Source: Brotaphodocola sp003480315 (lineage in GTDB: Bacteria > Bacillota > Clostridia > Lachnospirales > Lachnospiraceae). Taken from it: DNA of 64,000 bases. The notes under the pieces are model-generated. The model worked only from the letters and a program-made list of their open reading frames with translations. It did no database searches and was not told where the DNA came from. The stretch is from the NCBI RefSeq assembly GCF_964246085.1, contig NZ_CAXTPD010000008.1. The stretch is one strand, 5' to 3'. The number at the start of each line of letters is the position of its first letter. Position 1 is the first letter of the stretch. Below are positions 8,886 through 14,792 of this stretch, one piece after another. A program made the position numbers and the translations under genes.

Positions 8886-9191
8886 TGTTTTCTCCTTCTT
8901 TCGCTGATAAAACGGCATGATCTGCTGCGCACAAAGGCGGCCGGACCGGTGTCCCCCTGTTTTTCAGCATTTTGATATTGAGTGGGGATACAATGAACGG
9001 AATCTTAAGAAAGGCAGACGGACCTGGCAGAAGTATCAAGATACTGCTCCCTGAGAAATGTCGCTGACAGAGTAAATTGTTGCAGCCGGAATGGTCTGCA
9101 CGGGTTCTGTCTGGACAGATTATGAAAGGGCGCAGAAGACTGCGTCCGAACTGAGATTTGATACATTTTCCTAAGAATAACGTTCAACCCT
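8886..9191 (-). promoter_or_regulatory. ~300-nt leader of the ECF gene, possible regulatory RNA
   Basis: The gap between the ECF start and its putative promoter would be transcribed as an unusually long leader. It contains a small CGCAG/CTGCG hairpin (9131-9144) and an AGTATC/GATACT hairpin (about 9032-9045), but I could not match it to a riboswitch consensus I know. S-component genes are often riboswitch-controlled, hence the note. Confidence 0.3.
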
Positions 9192-9219
9192 ACTATAACA
9201 CAAATCTTCCAAACAGCAA
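9192..9219 (-). promoter_or_regulatory. promoter of the ECF / P1 peptidase genes
   Basis: On the minus strand: TTGCTG (9219-9214), 16-bp spacer, TATAGT (9197-9192). Confidence 0.5.
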
Positions 9220-9256
9220 GTGTTTCTGAAGATACATAGGAATTTTTTTTATTTTA

Positions 9257-9265
9257 TGCTATACT
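9257..9265 (+). promoter_or_regulatory. extended -10 element for the ABC importer
   Basis: TGCTATACT matches the extended -10 (TGn + TATACT). No good -35 is seen; a T-tract precedes it. It would start a leader of about 90 nt. Confidence 0.45.
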
Positions 9266-9357
9266 GGAATCGTATTTATGCTAATTTGGAAGAAACTGGC
9301 TGGATCAGTGCCGGGCTTCTGACAGAAAAGATGAATGCGGAAAGAGAGGAAAATGAT

Positions 9358-10446
9358 ATGAAGAAAACAATGACAATGCTCCTGGCGTGTGCCATAACTG
9401 CGGCATCTCTGGCTGGATGCTCCGGTGCAGACAAGACTCAGACAGCGGCAGAGAAGGAAGCTGTGGAGGAGACAACCGCAGCAGAGACAGCGGCAGAAAC
9501 TGCGGCGGAAAAAGAGACTTCTGAGGCAGTAAAGCCAGACTCAGCTACAGAGACTCTTCGCGTTGGTTCTCTGAAGGGGCCTACCACCATAGGACTGGTT
9601 TCTCTGATGGACAAGGCTTCAAACGGGGAATCGGAGGGAGCTTATGAATTTACGATGGCAGCAGATGCTTCTGAACTTGCGGCGCAGGTGGTTTCCGGTG
9701 ATCTGGATATTGCGCTGGTTCCGGCAAATCTGGCAAGTGTGCTGTACCAGAAAACAAAACAGGGCATTGAGGTCATTGATATCAATACACTGGGTGTGCT
9801 TTATGTGGTTTCTGCGGATGATTCCATCCACAATATCGGGGATCTGAAGGGAAAAACGCTGTATATGACCGGAAAGGGAACTACGCCGGATTATGTGCTG
9901 CAGTATCTTTTAAAGGCCAACAGCCTGAGCACCGATGATGTGACGATTGAATATAAGTCTGAGGCCACTGAGGTTGCTGCGGTATTAAAGGAACAGGAAG
10001 ATGCTATTGGTCTTTTGCCTCAGCCTTTTGTGACTGCCGCTATGGCACAGAATGAGAATTTAAAGATGGTGCTGGACCTGACAGAAGAGTGGGATAAGAC
10101 CCAGCCGGAAAATGGCAGCTCCCTGGTTACCGGTGTTACAGTATGCCGTAAAGAGGTTCTGGAACAGAATCCGGAGGCAGCAGAGCTGTTTGTGAAGGAG
10201 CATGGAGAATCCGCTGAATGGGTCAATGCCAATGTGACCGATGCCGCAGAGCTGGTAGCAGCGGCAGGAATCATCGAGAAGGCTCCGATCGCTGCAAAAG
10301 CGATTCCGTACTGCAGCATTGTCTGCATTGATGGTGAAGATATGAAGACCAGACTGTCTGGTTATCTGGAGGCTCTGTATGAGATGGATCCGTCTGCTGT
10401 AGGCGGACAGATGCCGGATGATGGTTTCTATTATCTGCATGAGTAG
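9358..10446 (+). CDS. ABC transporter substrate-binding lipoprotein (SsuA/ThiY/NrtA-like)
   Basis: An extracytoplasmic solute receptor of 362 residues. The N-terminus is a lipoprotein signal with the lipobox SLAGC (Cys21), followed by an Ala/Thr/Glu-rich linker to about residue 62. The two-lobed NMT1/SsuA-like domain then begins (LRVGSLKGPTTIGLVSLMD, GDLDIALVPANLASVLYQ, IGDLKGKTLYMTGKGTTPD). ATG 9358 follows GAGAGGA; an in-frame extension to 9220 contains no signal peptide and is rejected. It overlaps the permease start by 8 bp. Ligands in this family include sulfonates, nitrate and pyrimidine precursors; the substrate here is unknown and no TPP riboswitch is present. Confidence 0.88.
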   Translation: MKKTMTMLLACAITAASLAGCSGADKTQTAAEKEAVEETTAAETAAETAAEKETSEAVKPDSATETLRVGSLKGPTTIGLVSLMDKASNGESEGAYEFTMAADASELAAQVVSGDLDIALVPANLASVLYQKTKQGIEVIDINTLGVLYVVSADDSIHNIGDLKGKTLYMTGKGTTPDYVLQYLLKANSLSTDDVTIEYKSEATEVAAVLKEQEDAIGLLPQPFVTAAMAQNENLKMVLDLTEEWDKTQPENGSSLVTGVTVCRKEVLEQNPEAAELFVKEHGESAEWVNANVTDAAELVAAAGIIEKAPIAAKAIPYCSIVCIDGEDMKTRLSGYLEALYEMDPSAVGGQMPDDGFYYLHE

Positions 10447-11203
10447 GTTGAGAAAGCCGTTTATCATCTGTCTATGGCTGGCATTCTGGCAGACTGCAGC
10501 TGTGCTGGTCCACAATTCCATTATGCTGGTGGGGCCTTTTGAGGCCCTGCAGGCATTGTGGTCACTGCTTCCGTCCTCGGATTTCTGGCGCTCTGTTGCC
10601 GGCTCCTTTGGACGCATCAGTACCGGCTTCCTGCTTGCATTTGCAGCTGGAATACTGCTTGGAAGCCTTGCATACACAGCTCCACTGCTGGAAGAAATTC
10701 TGGAGCCTTTCATGCTGTTTCTCAAGGCAGTTCCGGTGGCCTCCTTCGTGATTCTCGTCCTGATCTGGGCCGGTTCCAGAAACCTCTCCGTGGTAATATC
10801 GTTTCTGGTAGTATTGCCGGTGATCTATGTCAATACCTTGGCCGGATTGCAAAGTACAGATCGGAAGCTTCTGGAAATGGCCGTGGTGTTCCGGATGCCG
10901 GTCTGGCGGAAAATACGCTTTATCTATCTTCCGGCGCTGGTGCCATATCTGGTAAGCGGATGCCGCATTGCCCTTGGCATGAGCTGGAAATCCGGCGCGG
11001 CAGCAGAGGTGATCGGTCTGCCGGAGCACTCCATCGGCGAACACCTGTATATGGCGAAGATTTATCTGGAAACGGCCGATCTGTTTGCCTGGACTCTGGT
11101 GATCATTCTGGTGAGCGCTGTGTTTGAGCAGATGGTGCTGTTTCTGATTTCCAGGCTTTGCCCGCAGAGAGGAGAGACGACACATGAAACTGCAGATTTG
11201 TGA
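10439..11203 (+). CDS. ABC transporter permease (SsuC/TauC-like)
   Basis: Inner-membrane permease, 254 residues with about six helices and the BPD_transp_1 fold. The EAA-type coupling loop is near MPVWRKIRFIYLPALVPYLVSG, and GMSWKSGAAAEVIG is typical of the SsuC/TauC group. The start ATG 10439 lies inside the end of the binding-protein gene (ATGAGTAG overlap), implying translational coupling. It pairs with the ATPase downstream. Confidence 0.88.
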   Translation: MSRLRKPFIICLWLAFWQTAAVLVHNSIMLVGPFEALQALWSLLPSSDFWRSVAGSFGRISTGFLLAFAAGILLGSLAYTAPLLEEILEPFMLFLKAVPVASFVILVLIWAGSRNLSVVISFLVVLPVIYVNTLAGLQSTDRKLLEMAVVFRMPVWRKIRFIYLPALVPYLVSGCRIALGMSWKSGAAAEVIGLPEHSIGEHLYMAKIYLETADLFAWTLVIILVSAVFEQMVLFLISRLCPQRGETTHETADL

Positions 11204-11753
11204 CCTGTGTAAACAATTTGACGGTGTTGCGGTGCTGGATCATGTTTCCATGGAGCTGGAGAGCGGGCATATTTACTGTCTCACGGCACCATCCGGGAAA
11301 GGAAAGACCACACTGTTTCGCATTCTGATGGGGCTGGAAACGGCAGACAGCGGCCAGCTTTATATGGAGCGGGTACCGATCGGAGCGGTTTTTCAGGAGG
11401 ACCGCCTGTGTGAATCATTTTCCGCAGTGGATAACGTCCTCATGACATCCCCTTCCTCTGTGAGCCGTGCAGAAGTGAGGAGAGAGCTTATGGAGCTTTT
11501 GCCGGAGGAGGTGCTGGACCGGCCTGCAGCTACCTTGAGCGGAGGCCAGAAACGACGCGTGGCTATCTGCCGTGCCCTTTGCGCCTTGTCTGAACTTCTG
11601 ATCCTGGATGAGCCGTTTACCGGTCTGGATGCAGGAACAAAGGCAGATGTAATCCGCTATTTACAAAAAAAGAGTGCCGGGAAGCTTACGCTTCTCAGCA
11701 CACATCAGGAAGAAGATATTTTAGCCCTGGATGGGATTCGGATCACGATATAA
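11184..11753 (+). CDS. ABC transporter ATP-binding protein, short form
   Basis: Cytoplasmic ATPase of the same importer, 189 residues, clearly shorter than the usual ~240-260 for SsuB/TauB. Walker A is APSGKGKTT (the first Gly of the usual GPSGSGKTT is Ala), the signature is LSGGQKRR, Walker B is LLILDEPF, and the switch His is in LLSTHQEED. It ends soon after the switch region, so the usual C-terminal helices are missing. It overlaps the permease by 20 bp. Motifs are intact, so it is probably functional. Confidence 0.87.
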   Translation: MKLQICDLCKQFDGVAVLDHVSMELESGHIYCLTAPSGKGKTTLFRILMGLETADSGQLYMERVPIGAVFQEDRLCESFSAVDNVLMTSPSSVSRAEVRRELMELLPEEVLDRPAATLSGGQKRRVAICRALCALSELLILDEPFTGLDAGTKADVIRYLQKKSAGKLTLLSTHQEEDILALDGIRITI

Positions 11754-11761
11754 TTTGGTGC

Positions 11762-12634
11762 TTAGTATGCGATGATTTCGTAGCCGTCCTCCGTAACCAG
11801 AACCTGGATTTCCCACTGGGCAGATGGTTTGCCATCCTCCGTGTATACAGTCCAGTCATCATCTGCGTCAACGAAGACATCCGGCTTGCCCATGTTGACC
11901 ATTGGCTCGATGGTAAACATCATGCCAGGGACCATAAGCATTTCTGTTCCGCGTTCGGATACATAGCTGACCCACGGCTCCTCATGGAACTGGAGGCCTA
12001 CACCGTGTCCACCAATCTCGCGCACTACGCTGTAACCGCTCTCACGGACAAAATCGTGGATCGCCGCGCCCATGTCACCCAGGAAGTTCCATGGCTTAAC
12101 TTCTTTCAGGCCGACCTCAATACTCTGTCTGGTAATCTCCACCAGCCGCTTTTTCTCCGGAGAAACATCACCAATGCAGAACATACGGGAAGAATCGGAG
12201 TAATAGCCATCTAAGATGGTAGAGCAGTCTACGTTGATGATGTCGCCGTCCTGCAGTACGCGATCCGGATCCGGGATGCCATGGCAGACAACCTCATTGA
12301 TGGAGGTGCAGACGCTTTTGGGGAAACCCTCAAAGTTTAACGGAGCCGGGATGGCGCCGCGTTTGGTGGTCTCATCGTAAACCCACTGGTCAATCTCCTC
12401 GGTGGTGACACCGGCTTTGATATGCTCAGCTACATAATCCAGGACTGCAATGTTGACCCGGGCACTGGCCTTGATCTTTTCAATCTGCTCCGGCGTTTTG
12501 ATCATGTTGTGCTCCGGCACGATGCAGCCCTTGTTTTCGTACATTTTCAGTTTTTCATCAAAATCATAGTGGCATTTTTTGTATTTGAGCCCGCTGCCGC
12601 ACCAGCAGGGACTGTTTCTGTCGATCATGTGCAT
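11762..12634 (-). CDS. map: type I methionine aminopeptidase with N-terminal SEC-C zinc motif
   Basis: Removes the initiator Met from nascent proteins. The 290-residue protein starts with a SEC-C zinc finger (Cys10, Cys12, Cys21, His22 in PCWCGSGLKYKKCH), as in many Clostridia MetAP variants, followed by the pita-bread catalytic domain. Metal ligands are visible in INVDCSTILDGYYSDSS (two Asp), IGGHGVGLQFHEEP (His), FTIEPMV (Glu) and WEIQVLVTEDG (Glu). The start is ATG 12634, 7 nt after GAGGA. It is convergent with the ABC operon, with an 8-bp gap and no obvious terminator between them. Confidence 0.93.
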   Translation of the reverse strand: MHMIDRNSPCWCGSGLKYKKCHYDFDEKLKMYENKGCIVPEHNMIKTPEQIEKIKASARVNIAVLDYVAEHIKAGVTTEEIDQWVYDETTKRGAIPAPLNFEGFPKSVCTSINEVVCHGIPDPDRVLQDGDIINVDCSTILDGYYSDSSRMFCIGDVSPEKKRLVEITRQSIEVGLKEVKPWNFLGDMGAAIHDFVRESGYSVVREIGGHGVGLQFHEEPWVSYVSERGTEMLMVPGMMFTIEPMVNMGKPDVFVDADDDWTVYTEDGKPSAQWEIQVLVTEDGYEIIAY

Positions 12635-12732
12635 GGAAAATTCCTCTTTTCTTATGAAATTCATTATCTGCTATCAAGCGTAGCATGGAAAAAAAGTTTG
12701 TCAAGAGAAAATCCGGTTTTTGAGAAATTGCA

Positions 12733-13213
12733 ATATTGAGACATAACCACATAAGGTCCGAAGTTTCAGTTAGACCATACAGAATAAGCAGATGCTGTGA
12801 AATTTTATACTTCATTCGCTCCGCCGCCTATTGCCAGACCTGCGACCCAAACTCGTGCGCTTTGCGCACTCAGACAAGGGTCTCCGGTCTGGCGCTATGC
12901 TCGCGCATGAAGAAAATTCCAACGCATCTGCTTATTCTGTATGGTCTAACCGAACCTTCTGCTGTATTGGTTATTCTAGGATAATAATAAACGCAGCCAT
13001 TCTTATTTTTCGTAGCGAAGCCAATACAGCAGGAAGTGAATGAGACCGTCTTCCGGGATTTTCAACATATCAGGTGTTTGCATCTTGAGCACACACGTCC
13101 GAATGTGGCGGATGTTAATCCGACACAGGCGAACGCGTGTTAGCGAGAGCAAGCAAACAACGATATGTGAAAATAGAGGAAGACGGTCTCTTTCACTTCC
13201 GGACTTTTATTCA
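12733..13213. repeat. structured intergenic repeat, copy 1 (long form)
   Basis: A non-coding composite of nested inverted repeats filling the map-purC gap. It begins with an end sequence reading ATATTGAGAC...AAGGTCCGAAG and closes with a degenerate inverse of it next to the purC stop. Inside are a perfect 27-bp inverted repeat (12769-12795 / 12924-12950), a 15-bp near-perfect one (12956-12970 / 13021-13036), and a core hairpin with GAGACCGTCTTCC (13042-13054) pairing with 13178-13190. Copies 2 (40377) and 3 (63873) share the ends; copy 2 shares the core hairpin and copy 3 shares the segment at 12820-12857. Open frames within it are short and look incidental. Confidence 0.85.
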
Positions 13214-13231
13214 GCTTAGTAGCTCAAATTT

Positions 13232-14095
13232 TTATTTCAGCTTTTCTCCGGTGAGCATTTCATAGCTCTGAAGATATTTATCGATGGTTTTCTGAACGAC
13301 GTCCTCCGGAAGAGTCCAGTCGTTGCCCGGATGGGATGTGAGCCAGTCGCGTGCGAACTGCTTGTCGAAGGATGGCTGGCTGTGACCAACTTCGTAGCCT
13401 TCTACCGGCCAGAAACGGGAGCTGTCCGGGGTAAGCATCTCATCACCGATAACGATGTTGCCGTTCTCATCGAGGCCGAACTCAAATTTGGTATCAGCAA
13501 TGATGATTCCATGACTGTAAGCATAGTCTGCGCACTTTTTGTAAAGAGCGATGGTGCAGTCGCGAAGCTTTGCAGCGTACTCTGCACCCTTGCCCGGGAA
13601 GTATTTCTCCAGGTGATCAATGCTCTGTTCGTAGGTGATGTTTTCGTCGTGGTCACCGATCTCTGCTTTTGTGGAAGGAGTATAGATCGGCTCCGGCAGT
13701 TTCTGGGATTCCTGTAAGCCCTCCGGCAGTTTGACACCGTTTGCGGTACCGTTTTCCTTGTAGCTTGCCCAGCCGCTTCCGGTGATGTAGCCGCGGACGA
13801 TGCACTCGAGAGGAAGCATGGTCAGCTTCCGGCACATCATGGTCTTGCCATCAAATTCCGGGGACTGGAAGTATTCCGGCATTTCCTTTACGTCGGTGGT
13901 GATCATATGGTTCGGCAGGATGTCCTGGGTGAGATTGAACCAGAATTTGGACATCTGGGTCAGAACTTTGCCTTTATTGGTTACTGTGTTGTGGAGAATC
14001 ACATCAAAGCAGCTGATGCGGTCAGTGGCCACCATGATCAGGCTGTCACCGTTGTCATAGATTTCGCGTACCTTTCCTTCTTTAACAGGTTTCAT
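13232..14095 (-). CDS. purC: phosphoribosylaminoimidazole-succinocarboxamide synthase
   Basis: SAICAR synthase of purine biosynthesis: joins aspartate to CAIR using ATP. 287 residues. Hallmarks are GKVREIYDNGDSLIMVATDRIS near the N-terminus (ATP loop), PLECIVRGYITGSGW, IADTKFEFG and DEMLTPDSSRFWP. ATG 14095 is preferred over 14101 because the GAGG site leaves 7 nt to the former and only 1 to the latter. No other pur genes are adjacent. Immediately downstream lies the structured repeat, which starts at the stop codon. Confidence 0.95.
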   Translation of the reverse strand: MKPVKEGKVREIYDNGDSLIMVATDRISCFDVILHNTVTNKGKVLTQMSKFWFNLTQDILPNHMITTDVKEMPEYFQSPEFDGKTMMCRKLTMLPLECIVRGYITGSGWASYKENGTANGVKLPEGLQESQKLPEPIYTPSTKAEIGDHDENITYEQSIDHLEKYFPGKGAEYAAKLRDCTIALYKKCADYAYSHGIIIADTKFEFGLDENGNIVIGDEMLTPDSSRFWPVEGYEVGHSQPSFDKQFARDWLTSHPGNDWTLPEDVVQKTIDKYLQSYEMLTGEKLK

Positions 14096-14258
14096 CTTCA
14101 TACCTCGCTGTGGATAAATTTTTTACTGTAGAGTTTTGGTTGTGGGGACTGCCTGCGGATGCAGACAGCTTCTGGTAATAGAATATACGCAAAACAAATA
14201 AATAGCAAGTCTTTTATTAAAAAAACTTATAAAATTTTTTTGACGATACGGGGACTGC

Positions 14259-14287
14259 TTTACAATTCCGGCTTCGTGCCCTATAAT
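14259..14287 (+). promoter_or_regulatory. promoter for the gtrA-like / yfhO-like pair
   Basis: TTTACA (14259-14264), 17-bp spacer, perfect TATAAT (14282-14287). Confidence 0.65.
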
Positions 14288-14354
14288 GGGGCATATGTAA
14301 CTGCCGTTGGAATGCCGGTCGGAAAAGGCATCGCAGCAGCGGAAAATGGAGAAC

Positions 14355-14777
14355 ATGATGATTGATAAAATATGGAAGAAACTCGTAAATCGGGAGACGA
14401 TTTCCTACCTGATTTTTGGCGTACTGACAACGCTGGTGGACTGGATCAGTTATTGGTATATGCGTCGTCTCGGGATTGACTACAGGGCAGCAACAGCGGG
14501 ATCCTGGGCGGCGGCAGTATTGTTTGCCTTTGTGACAAATAAGCTGTTTGTGTTTGCCAGCTTTGATCTGCATCCGAAGAAGGTATGGGCGGAGTTTGTG
14601 CCTTTTGTAGCCTGCCGGGCCGCTACGGGTGCGTTTACCATGGTGGCTATGATTGTTATGGTAGACGGATTGGGAATCAGACAGGATTTCATCTGTAAGA
14701 TTGTAGTGTCGGCAATTTCTCTGGTGCTGAACTACATCTTCAGCAAATGGTTTATTTTCAGAAAAAAAGAATCGTAA
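14355..14777 (+). CDS. GtrA family membrane protein
   Basis: A small four-helix membrane protein of about 140 residues in the GtrA/DPMS1 family, thought to flip or present polyprenyl-phosphate sugars for cell-surface glycosylation. Family features are the first helix TISYLIFGVLTTLVDWISYW, the AFVTNKLFVF motif and the last helix LVLNYIFSKWFIFRKK. Tandem ATGs at 14355 and 14358 follow GGAGA; either may be used, and an upstream in-frame ATG (14346) is less well placed. It sits 15 bp before the YfhO-like gene, and both belong to cell-envelope glycan families. Confidence 0.85.
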   Translation: MMIDKIWKKLVNRETISYLIFGVLTTLVDWISYWYMRRLGIDYRAATAGSWAAAVLFAFVTNKLFVFASFDLHPKKVWAEFVPFVACRAATGAFTMVAMIVMVDGLGIRQDFICKIVVSAISLVLNYIFSKWFIFRKKES

Positions 14778-14792
14778 GTAAGGAGCTGCAGC

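Noticed and set aside
9266..9357. TPP riboswitch before the SsuA/ThiY-like ABC importer
   Set aside because: The leader is too short and lacks the CTGAGA and ACCTGATCTGG-type conserved segments.
12736..13043. Small ORFs within repeat copy 1 as genes
   Set aside because: They run through perfect inverted repeats, lack ribosome sites and are not conserved between copies.
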